Assembly (NCBI GenBank): GCA_025360355.1
Contig: JANYCL010000341.1
Span: 1 to 6,385, forward strand
Direction of reading: 5' to 3'
DNA: 6,385 nt
From: Sphingobacteriaceae bacterium
Lineage (GTDB): Bacteria; Bacteroidota; Bacteroidia; B-17B0; Aurantibacillaceae
Shown piece after piece: positions 1 to 5,572 of the stretch. The stretch's first letter is position 1, and the number at the start of each line of letters is the position of its first letter. A program made the translations under genes and the position numbers. The notes under the pieces are model-generated. The model ran no database searches. It was given only the letters and a program-made list of their open reading frames with translations, and was not told where the DNA came from.

Positions 1-285
1 AAAAATAACCGCGACGCTGGTTAAAAAAGCAACGCCGCTGTATAATGCATAAAAGGTTGCAAATAATTTTCCGCCGTTATTTGTTGCTGCGTCAATCGGA
101 CCCATGCCGGTCAAGATCATGCTGGCGTTTAACATTCCGTCAACCAAACCTAAATTATAAAAGTAACAATAGCCCCAGGTTCCAATGGCCATCGAAACAG
201 TAAGTATAATTAAAGCAAACAGTGAGCTTTTTAAGATCGCATTGAAATAATGTTTTTTGTGAGGTAATTTTTTTAGTTTGGTCAT
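1..285 (-). CDS. Small membrane protein with potassium-channel-like pore-loop plan, N-terminal part (cut by window start)
   Basis: Reading the minus strand from the ATG at 285 gives 95 uninterrupted codons running off the left edge, so the C-terminus is missing. A basic N-terminus (MTKLKKLPHKKHY) precedes a clear hydrophobic helix (about residues 18-39). A short amphipathic stretch and a turn LTGMGP (58-63) follow, then a second helix starting GGKLFATFYALYSGVAFL (from 71). This TM / pore-helix-like / G-x-G / GK-led TM order resembles two-TM potassium channels (Ion_trans_2 type), but the usual TVGYGD filter is replaced by LTGMGP. Conduction is therefore unproven and the similarity is my inference. 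The ATG is one base after the trmB stop (TAA C ATG), so translation is probably coupled and the genes co-transcribed. No better start is visible. It could also simply be an uncharacterised inner-membrane protein. Confidence 0.75.
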   Translation of the reverse strand, partial: MTKLKKLPHKKHYFNAILKSSLFALIILTVSMAIGTWGYCYFYNLGLVDGMLNASMILTGMGPIDAATNNGGKLFATFYALYSGVAFLTSVAVIF

Positions 286-286
286 G

Positions 287-955
287 TTAATTTATTTTGA
301 AACAACAATATTTTATTTTTTCGCCTTTATCGGTAAACAATTTTTCGTAATGCGTTTTTATGTTTATTAATTCTTCTCTTCCTTCCGGACAATTAACATA
401 AAGATCATCCGTACTAAACAACAAGGTAAAATTATTTTCTTTAATAACCTCTAAAGTATATTCGTAAAAACTGGTGCTATCTGTTTTTAAATGTACTAAG
501 CCTCCTTTTTTTAAAAATTTCTGATAGCGTTTAATGAACATCATATGTGTTAAACGTTTCCTTGCTCTTGTTTTTTGTGGTTGAGGATCGGGGAAAGTGA
601 TCCAGATCTCACTCACTTCATTTTCACTAAAACAATGTTCAATAAAATCAATTCGCGTACGTAAAAAACCAACATTGTTTAAATTGGCATCAATGGCTTC
701 TTTGGCGCCTGTCCAAATGCGGTTTCCTTTTATGTCAACGCCAATGTAATTTTTATTTGGATTATTTTTAGCAAGACCAACACTGTATTCCCCTTTTCCG
801 CAACCTAATTCTAAAACAATAGAATTTTCATTTTTAAAGTAGTCGGTATGCCATTTCCCCTTCATAGGGAAACCTTCGCTTATATTCTCAAAATACAGTG
901 TAAAACAGTTCTTGAAGCTATCAAAATCAATAAATTTCTCCTGTTTCGAGGGCAT
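287..955 (-). CDS. trmB: tRNA (guanine-N7-)-methyltransferase TrmB
   Basis: Cytoplasmic SAM-dependent enzyme that methylates N7 of G46 in the tRNA variable loop. The 222-residue length is normal for the family. Visible motifs are the SAM-binding loop VLELGCGKGEY (47-57), the acidic end of the next strand IGVDIKG (71-77, D74), FLRTRIDF (97-104), and the family signature ITFPDPQPQKTRARKRLT (119-136). HLKTD (155-159) and the C-terminal IKTHYEKLF (199-207), matching the T-x-x-E substrate motif, complete it. The Q-rich FPDPQPQK in place of the proteobacterial FPDPWPKK is usual in Bacteroidota. The start is the ATG at 955. No Shine-Dalgarno is present, as expected in this phylum, and a TAACTTTG element lies 17 bases upstream. 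It is divergent from pyk and leads directly into the channel-like membrane gene. Identity is secure. Confidence 0.96.
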   Translation of the reverse strand: MPSKQEKFIDFDSFKNCFTLYFENISEGFPMKGKWHTDYFKNENSIVLELGCGKGEYSVGLAKNNPNKNYIGVDIKGNRIWTGAKEAIDANLNNVGFLRTRIDFIEHCFSENEVSEIWITFPDPQPQKTRARKRLTHMMFIKRYQKFLKKGGLVHLKTDSTSFYEYTLEVIKENNFTLLFSTDDLYVNCPEGREELINIKTHYEKLFTDKGEKIKYCCFKIN

Positions 956-972
956 AATAATTAATTAATATG

Positions 973-980
973 CAAAGTTA
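973..980 (-). promoter_or_regulatory. Bacteroidota -7 promoter element for trmB
   Basis: The minus strand reads TAACTTTG, a full match to the Bacteroidota -7 consensus TAnnTTTG. It lies 17 bases upstream of the trmB ATG, implying a leader of about ten bases. No well-spaced -33 TTTG/TTG was found upstream (the nearest TTG is only 11 bases away), so the call rests on the -7 box alone. Confidence 0.5.
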
Positions 981-1002
981 ATTTTTTGTCGCAATCTTTT
1001 AT

Positions 1003-1010
1003 TAATTTAG
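1003..1010 (+). promoter_or_regulatory. Possible -7 element for pyk
   Basis: TAATTTAG matches five of the six defined positions of TAnnTTTG and lies 10 bases before the pyk ATG. A TTTG at 985-988 is only 14 bases upstream, shorter than the usual spacing of about 19, and the implied leader would be very short. This is a weak candidate. The 65-bp divergent spacer must nevertheless hold the pyk promoter unless it lies within trmB. Confidence 0.2.
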
Positions 1011-1020
1011 TCTTCAATAT

Positions 1021-2454
1021 ATGAGCTCAGAATTTAATAAGACTAAAATTGTTGCGACCATGGGTCCGGCAACAGCTGATATTGCTGTTTTGGAACAAAT
1101 GTTCCTCGAAGGACTTGATATTTGCCGCATTAATTTTTCGCATGGTGATTATTCGGCGGTAGAGGCGACCGTAAAAAATATCCGTACACTTAATAAAAAA
1201 TTAAGTTACCACGTTGGAATACTAGCCGACCTGCAAGGACCGAAATTAAGGATCGGAATGGTTAAAGATAATAAGGTTGCCTTGGTTGAAGGGAAAGAAA
1301 TAGTTATTACGACTAAAGAATGCGAGGGCGACGAAAATAAAATTTACATTACCTATCCGCAATTTCCGCGCGATGTAAAAGCAGGCGAAACTGTTTTGAT
1401 CGATGATGGCAAATTGCATTTAAAAGTAAATTCGACTAATGGTGTTGATGAAGTAAAATGTACGATCTTGGTTGGCGGCAATTTGTCGTCGAAAAAAGGT
1501 GTTAATCTTCCGAATACAAAAATTTCATTACCATGTTTAACGCCAAAAGATCTTAAAGACTTAGATTTTGCTTTAGAGAATGACTTTGATTGGATCGGTT
1601 TATCTTTTGTACGTTCTGTTACAGACATTGTCGATCTAAAAGAAATCATTTTCAAAAAAGGAAAGCGCGCAAGAGTTATTGCAAAAATTGAAAAACCGGA
1701 AGCGATAAAAGAAATTGATAATATCATTGATGTTACCGATGGCTTAATGGTTGCGCGCGGTGATCTTGGTGTTGAATTACCAATGGAACAAGTTCCCATG
1801 CTTCAGAAAATGATGGTGCAAAAGTGTATCGAGGCTTCTAAGCCTGTTATCATCGCTACACAAATGATGGAGAGCATGATCACAAGCTACACGCCAACAC
1901 GCGCTGAAGTTAATGATGTGGCGAATGCAGTTATGGATGGAGCAGATGCTGTTATGTTGAGCGCTGAAACTTCAGTCGGAAAATATCCTGTTAAAGTTAT
2001 TGAGATGATGCGGAGAATAATTACTGAGGTTGAGAAATCAACCGAAATTATTTATTACCGCGAACACGCACCGTCAATCAAAACTATTACATACATAACT
2101 GATAGTATTTGTTTTAATGCTTGTCAGCTCGCCCACCACTCAGGTGTACACGCGATCATAAGCATGACCAATAGTGGTTACACTGCATTTAAATTAGCGA
2201 GTCACCGCCCAAAAGCAAACGTTTTTATTTTTACTGATAATTTATCTTTGCTCACCACTTTAAGTTTAGTGTGGGGCGTGCAAGGGTTTTATTATGATAA
2301 ATACGAAAGCACTGATCAAACAATTTCTGATCTTATTCAATTCGTAAAATCGAGAGAGTTGGTAAAAGCTGATGATCTTGTGATCAACATTGCAAGTATG
2401 CCAATGAAAGAAAAAGGACGTACTAACATGATGAAGTTAAGTCACGTTATTTAA
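1021..2454 (+). CDS. pyk: Pyruvate kinase
   Basis: Cytoplasmic enzyme of the last step of glycolysis: phosphoenolpyruvate + ADP to pyruvate + ATP. The 477 residues fit the bacterial family and the whole fold is present. The N-terminal strand is KTKIVATMGPA (7-17), with substrate Arg36 in CRINFSHG (35-42) and LADLQGPKLRIG (68-79) leading into the B domain (about 80-165). The catalytic Lys222 and metal ligand Glu224 are in AKIEKPEA (221-228), and metal ligand Asp248 is in VARGDLGVELP (244-254). Thr280 lies in IIATQMMESM (278-287), and the signature PTRAEVNDVANAVMDGADAVMLSAET (292-317) follows. The C-terminal domain is about 350-477. Leu71, Gln72 and Lys75 replace the Thr113, Lys114 and Glu117 of potassium-dependent enzymes (rabbit muscle numbering), which points to a potassium-independent enzyme. 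The ATG at 1021 starts just before the first conserved strand. The gene is single, divergent from trmB and followed by the palindromic repeat. Confidence 0.97.
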   Translation: MSSEFNKTKIVATMGPATADIAVLEQMFLEGLDICRINFSHGDYSAVEATVKNIRTLNKKLSYHVGILADLQGPKLRIGMVKDNKVALVEGKEIVITTKECEGDENKIYITYPQFPRDVKAGETVLIDDGKLHLKVNSTNGVDEVKCTILVGGNLSSKKGVNLPNTKISLPCLTPKDLKDLDFALENDFDWIGLSFVRSVTDIVDLKEIIFKKGKRARVIAKIEKPEAIKEIDNIIDVTDGLMVARGDLGVELPMEQVPMLQKMMVQKCIEASKPVIIATQMMESMITSYTPTRAEVNDVANAVMDGADAVMLSAETSVGKYPVKVIEMMRRIITEVEKSTEIIYYREHAPSIKTITYITDSICFNACQLAHHSGVHAIISMTNSGYTAFKLASHRPKANVFIFTDNLSLLTTLSLVWGVQGFYYDKYESTDQTISDLIQFVKSRELVKADDLVINIASMPMKEKGRTNMMKLSHVI

Positions 2455-2477
2455 TCGGAAATTTTTTAAAACGGTTG

Positions 2478-2502
2478 TCATGGTGAGCTTGCCGAACCAT
2501 GA
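2478..2502 (+). repeat. Palindromic module 1 (outer left)
   Basis: Stem TCATGGT (2478-2484), core GAGCTTGCCGA (2485-2495), stem ACCATGA (2496-2502): seven perfect pairs around the shared 11-nt core. Confidence 0.75.
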
Positions 2503-2520
2503 TGCTGATAAAAAGGATTA

Positions 2521-2543
2521 AGCGCTGAGCTTGACGAAGCGCT
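2521..2543 (+). repeat. Palindromic module 2 (inner left)
   Basis: Stem AGCGCT (2521-2526), core GAGCTTGACGA (2527-2537), stem AGCGCT (2538-2543): six perfect pairs. The stem sequence differs from module 1 while the core differs at one base only. Confidence 0.75.
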
Positions 2544-2549
2544 CGTTCG

Positions 2550-2576
2550 AAGCCCCTTCGTCAAGCTCAGGGGCTT
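2550..2576 (-). repeat. Palindromic module 3 (inner right, inverted)
   Basis: Stem AAGCCCCT (2550-2557), core TCGTCAAGCTC (2558-2568, the reverse complement of module 2's core), stem AGGGGCTT (2569-2576): eight perfect pairs. It has the strongest stem of the four. Confidence 0.75.
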
Positions 2577-2579
2577 TTG
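2550..2579 (+). terminator. Possible intrinsic terminator of pyk within the repeat
   Basis: On the plus strand, the GC-rich 8-bp stem AAGCCCCT/AGGGGCTT with an 11-base loop is followed at once by a short T run (2575-2578). The T run is short and the loop long, so this is a weak intrinsic terminator. It competes with the larger fold of the repeat cluster. Its position about 95 bases after the pyk stop fits. Confidence 0.3.
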
Positions 2580-2593
2580 ACTTAAGAAGTATC

Positions 2594-2618
2594 TTATGGT
2601 TCGGCAAGCTCACCATGA
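2594..2618 (-). repeat. Palindromic module 4 (outer right, inverted)
   Basis: Stem TTATGGT (2594-2600), core TCGGCAAGCTC (2601-2611, the reverse complement of module 1's core), stem ACCATGA (2612-2618). Five pairs next to the loop are perfect, followed by one G-T wobble and one T-A pair. Confidence 0.7.
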
Positions 2619-2664
2619 CTTTCGTCTCAGGACTATTTACAAAAATCTTTAGGATGAAATACAC

Positions 2665-3126
2665 TCACATCGGCGCCTGTTTTCCTTTTGGCCTGTAAGC
2701 ATCAATTTTCCCATTCTTAATATTTTCAAGATCAATTGTCAAAGTATCTACAAAACGTTTATTATTAAAATTTTGATGATACACTAAAATTTTTGTACCG
2801 CTTGCTTTAGAAACAATAGCTGTGTGTTTTGGAAAACTCATGCTGCGGTTAGGAAAAATAAATTTCACATTAGTGAATTGCAGAATATCAGCCGGCTTTA
2901 AACTTTCTTTTTTGTAATCGATCTTATCTCCGAAATTAAACGGTGTACTCCAATCTCCGCCCGCCGAATTTAGAGCGCCGTAAGCCAGATCCCAGCATTC
3001 ACCTCTGTCAACCTTCTTGCCCATATTGCTTTTACAAAACTCAATTATTTTTCCGGCTACCGTAAGGGTTTGAAAGGAGGATAAAAATGTGGTCCCAATT
3101 GCTAATATTAAAAAAAGCTTTTTCAT
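2665..3126 (-). CDS. Secreted CHAP/NlpC-P60-like protein (putative cysteine amidase/peptidase fold)
   Basis: A 153-residue protein with a clear Sec signal peptide: MKKLFLILAIGTTFLSS, with cleavage likely near residues 17-24. It should act outside the cytoplasmic membrane. The mature part has the order seen in CHAP and NlpC/P60 papain-like enzymes. Cys44 sits at the head of a helix (RGECWDLAYGAL, 41-52), PADILQF (78-84) forms the typical first strand, and His101 lies in FPKHTAIV (98-105). VYHQNF (115-120) supplies a third polar residue and YRP (144-146) closes the domain. These families usually cleave or bind peptidoglycan peptides, but no substrate can be read here and the assignment is by motif pattern. 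The ATG at 3126 directly precedes the Lys-Lys signal peptide. The gene converges on pyk across the palindromic repeat and has its own upstream region, so it is probably monocistronic. Confidence 0.75.
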   Translation of the reverse strand: MKKLFLILAIGTTFLSSFQTLTVAGKIIEFCKSNMGKKVDRGECWDLAYGALNSAGGDWSTPFNFGDKIDYKKESLKPADILQFTNVKFIFPNRSMSFPKHTAIVSKASGTKILVYHQNFNNKRFVDTLTIDLENIKNGKIDAYRPKGKQAPM

Positions 3127-3139
3127 TATATTTGTAATG

Positions 3140-3147
3140 CTAAATTA
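3140..3147 (-). promoter_or_regulatory. Possible -7 element for the secreted CHAP-like gene
   Basis: The minus strand reads TAATTTAG, one mismatch from TAnnTTTG and the same octamer as before pyk. It lies 13 bases upstream of the ATG at 3126. No TTG at suitable spacing was found, so support is weak. Confidence 0.22.
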
Positions 3148-3187
3148 CGAAAATGGTACAGAATAGTTTGTTCCTAAATGTTAATAA

Positions 3188-3352
3188 ATGAAAAAGGCAA
3201 AAACATACAGGGTCAAAAATTTTGAGGAATTAAATATTTTCGAAAAACGTTTTTTAATAATGATGAAACTTTACAGAATAGGTAAAATGCTCGAAGCGGC
3301 TAAAATCACTTATCCCAAAACTAGCGAATCAAATCTACAAAACGGTGACTAA
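3188..3352 (+). CDS. Possible small ORF, 54 residues, function unknown
   Basis: ATG at 3188 to TAA at 3350-3352, lying alone in the 283-base spacer 3127-3409. The product is basic and partly amphipathic: it starts MKKAKTYRVKNFEELNIFEK and continues with a probable helix RFLIMMKLYRIGKMLEAAKI (21-40). It has no signal peptide or membrane helix, so it would be cytoplasmic. I do not recognise the family. The FEEL / RF..MMKL.RI..ML..AKI spacing looks protein-like rather than random, and could be a small regulator or antitoxin-like protein, or a shortened remnant of one. No Shine-Dalgarno is present (not expected in this phylum) and no clear promoter was seen; AATAGTTTG at 3162-3170 is only a partial -7 match. 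The rest of the spacer (3127-3187 and 3353-3409) shows nothing I can name. Confidence 0.35.
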   Translation: MKKAKTYRVKNFEELNIFEKRFLIMMKLYRIGKMLEAAKITYPKTSESNLQNGD

Positions 3353-3409
3353 TATACTTGCGATCGGCAATAATTCATGAAAATGCCATTTTTCCCTAAA
3401 CTCTAAACT

Positions 3410-5548
3410 CTACAAATTATCAATAAAGTAATTGCAAATTTTTTCCATTAAGTGCGGACGGTCTTTACCAATCACATTGTGTTCATGTCCGGGATAAACA
3501 TAATAATCAAGTTGGATTCCTTTATCAGTTGCTTTTTTCAAATACTTCATAGTGTGCTGCCAAACAACGACAGGATCTTGCGTTCCGTGTATCATCAATA
3601 ATTTCCCTTTTAGTTTATCAACGTAATTCAATAAATTATTTTTCTCGTAACCTTCTTTATTTTCCTGTGGCATATCCATGTAACGTTCACCGTACATGAT
3701 CTCGTAGTAACTCCAGTCAATAACCGGTCCGCCTGCAACTCCTACTTTATAAACACCAGGACTTCTTGTCATTAAACTCGTACTCATAAAACCGCCGAAG
3801 CTCCAACCAAAAACGCCTAATCTGTTGCCATCAACGTAAGGAAGTGTTTTTAAATAATCAACTCCTTTTAATTGATCTTCCATTTCTTTTGTTCCCAGCT
3901 GACGAAATGTTGCTTGTTCAAAATCTTTTCCGCGATAGGAAGTTCCTCTGCCATCAACAGTGAAAATTATAAAACCTTTTTGCGTCATGTATTGATACCA
4001 TAATTCTCCTCCTGCTAACCATGAGTTGGTTACCATTTGTGAATGCGGACCGTTATATAAATAAACGATCACCGGATATTTTTTAGTGCTGTCGAAATCA
4101 ACAGGTTTAAATAATCTGCAATACAGATCTGTTCCTTCAGTATTTTGGATAGTGAATAAACTCCATCTGCCCAATTTATAATCTTTGATAGGATTCTCTG
4201 CTTTAAATATTGAAATTGATTTTTTGTTTTTGGTATTCACAATGGAATATTCGCGGGGAATATAGCACGAAGTATAATTGCCTATAAAATAATTCCCTTT
4301 CGCATCTAAAGTTGCAGTATGAAAACCTGAACCCGAAGTTAACTTTATCATTTCACCTGTTTTTGTATTTACAGAATAGAAATCCTGATTGGCCGGTCCT
4401 TGCTCATTAGCGTGAAAAAATAAACGCGAGTAACTCTCATCAAATGCATCAGTAGTTTTTATTTCCCATTTACCTTTCGTTAATTGTTTTATCAAAGTTC
4501 CATCGATGTTGTATAAATAAGCGTGACGATATCCATCTCTTCTGCTGATCCAGATAAATTGTTTTTCATTTTTTACAAAGAGCATTGGTGTAAGAGGCTC
4601 TGTATATTTTTCATCTTTCTCCTCAATAACCGTCCGCACAAAATTTCCGGAAGCAACATCATACTCATTTAATTTCATGTGGTTTTGTCCGCGGTTTAAA
4701 ACAGCAATGTAAATGTTCTTTTCAATCGGGCTCCATTGTATATTAGTTAAATATTGTTCTTTGTCGCCTTCAGTTTTTACATATAATGTTTTCCCTGTTT
4801 TCATATCATAGATCCCAAGAGTAACATAATGACTTTTCCCGCCCGCCATTGGATATTTAATGTTTTTATTTTCAGCGGGATATTTACTCCAGTCGATGAT
4901 TGGATAATCTGTAACATCACTTTGATCCATCCGGTAAAAAGCTAAAAAATTTCCGGTCGGACTCCAAAATGTTCCTTTTTCAATTCCAAATTCTTCACGG
5001 TGAACTGTTTTTCCGTAAACTAAAGTATAAGAACCATCTTTTGTTATTTGCGTTTCAACTCCTTTTACACTGATGTATAAATTATTATCATCCTTAACAA
5101 AAGCGTATGTGTCGTTATTTAATTCATCGTAAGCCGTTAAGCTTTTGTCATTTTGTTTGCGATCGTCATCCAAAACTTTTTTTGTGCTTCCATCATAAAT
5201 TAATTCAAGGATTCCGCTTAAGAAATAAAATTGTTTTTCGTTTTTCCAGTCTAAAATTATGATCTGCTTTAATGAATCGCGTTTTTCAGCTTTCAGAATT
5301 TTGTTTATTTCGTACATGGTCACGAAATCGTTTACTTTTCCAGTGTTGTTATCGCCAACTTTTACAATATTATTATCGACGTAAGAAAATTTATCGCTTC
5401 CCTTAATAAATGTTAGATTTTGTAGTCGTTTTGGTGCCAGAGTAGTGCGGCCTTTAGCAACTGCATCCTGAATGGTCAGTAATTTATTTTGAGATAATAA
5501 GCTTAGAGAGAAAGCGGCTGCGAGAATAAGAAAAAGCGTTTTTTTCAT
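3410..5548 (-). CDS. Secreted dipeptidyl-peptidase IV family serine peptidase (S9B)
   Basis: A 712-residue exopeptidase of the prolyl oligopeptidase family, expected to remove X-Pro or similar dipeptides from peptide N-termini outside the inner membrane. A signal peptide (MKKTLFLILAAAFSLSLLSQ) is followed by the DPP IV-type beta-propeller (about 40-450) and an alpha/beta hydrolase domain (about 470-712). Catalytic residues are Ser583 in GWSFGG (581-586), Asp658 in HGTQDP (654-659) and His690 in YPGHEHNV (685-692). The oxyanion Tyr498 lies in YNGPHSQ (498-504). REEFG (184-188), before FWSP, sits where human DPP IV has the Glu-Glu pair that binds the free amino terminus. The S1 pocket is kept (Phe584, Val609, Trp612, Tyr615, Tyr619, Val661), but human Asn710 is replaced by Val660. 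Length and domains are complete. The ATG at 5548 directly precedes the signal peptide, with a promoter candidate upstream. No convincing terminator follows the stop at 3410. Confidence 0.93.
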   Translation of the reverse strand: MKKTLFLILAAAFSLSLLSQNKLLTIQDAVAKGRTTLAPKRLQNLTFIKGSDKFSYVDNNIVKVGDNNTGKVNDFVTMYEINKILKAEKRDSLKQIIILDWKNEKQFYFLSGILELIYDGSTKKVLDDDRKQNDKSLTAYDELNNDTYAFVKDDNNLYISVKGVETQITKDGSYTLVYGKTVHREEFGIEKGTFWSPTGNFLAFYRMDQSDVTDYPIIDWSKYPAENKNIKYPMAGGKSHYVTLGIYDMKTGKTLYVKTEGDKEQYLTNIQWSPIEKNIYIAVLNRGQNHMKLNEYDVASGNFVRTVIEEKDEKYTEPLTPMLFVKNEKQFIWISRRDGYRHAYLYNIDGTLIKQLTKGKWEIKTTDAFDESYSRLFFHANEQGPANQDFYSVNTKTGEMIKLTSGSGFHTATLDAKGNYFIGNYTSCYIPREYSIVNTKNKKSISIFKAENPIKDYKLGRWSLFTIQNTEGTDLYCRLFKPVDFDSTKKYPVIVYLYNGPHSQMVTNSWLAGGELWYQYMTQKGFIIFTVDGRGTSYRGKDFEQATFRQLGTKEMEDQLKGVDYLKTLPYVDGNRLGVFGWSFGGFMSTSLMTRSPGVYKVGVAGGPVIDWSYYEIMYGERYMDMPQENKEGYEKNNLLNYVDKLKGKLLMIHGTQDPVVVWQHTMKYLKKATDKGIQLDYYVYPGHEHNVIGKDRPHLMEKICNYFIDNL

Positions 5549-5572
5549 AATAGAATTTAATGGTTAATTTAG

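Larger units (their letters stand above)
2477..2619. repeat. Nested palindromic repeat cluster (REP-like) between convergent genes
   Basis: The outer arms 2477-2500 and 2596-2619 are perfect 24-base inverted repeats. Inside, 2525-2539 and 2556-2570 form a second perfect 15-base inverted repeat. The element is made of four modules sharing an 11-nt core GAGCTTGNCGA (N is C in the outer pair, A in the inner pair), two in each orientation. Each core is flanked by its own short complementary stem, and the stems differ between the outer and inner modules. It can therefore fold as one long hairpin or as four small ones. It lies 22 bases after the pyk stop and 45 bases before the stop of the minus-strand gene, suiting a bidirectional transcript end or mRNA-stabilising structure. 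The module resembles dispersed REP-type palindromes. No transposase is present here. Confidence 0.85.

Noticed and set aside
1353..1799. 148-codon open frame on the minus strand inside pyk
   Set aside because: It lies wholly antisense to the conserved catalytic core of pyruvate kinase, and its translation is low-complexity, Ser/Phe/Lys-rich and without recognisable motifs. It is a shadow of the real gene.
2477..2619. CRISPR-like array
   Set aside because: The repeated cores are only 11 nt, in alternating orientation with self-complementary stems, irregular spacing and no cas genes. It is a palindromic repeat cluster.
3379..3394. Palindromic-looking GAAAATGCCATTTTTC as terminator of the peptidase gene
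   Set aside because: It is AT-rich with almost no room for a loop and only four or five stable pairs, so it is unlikely to end transcription on its own.
3396..3409. Two tandem copies of a 7-base TAAACTC unit after the peptidase stop
   Set aside because: Two short AT-rich copies are expected by chance and have no visible role.
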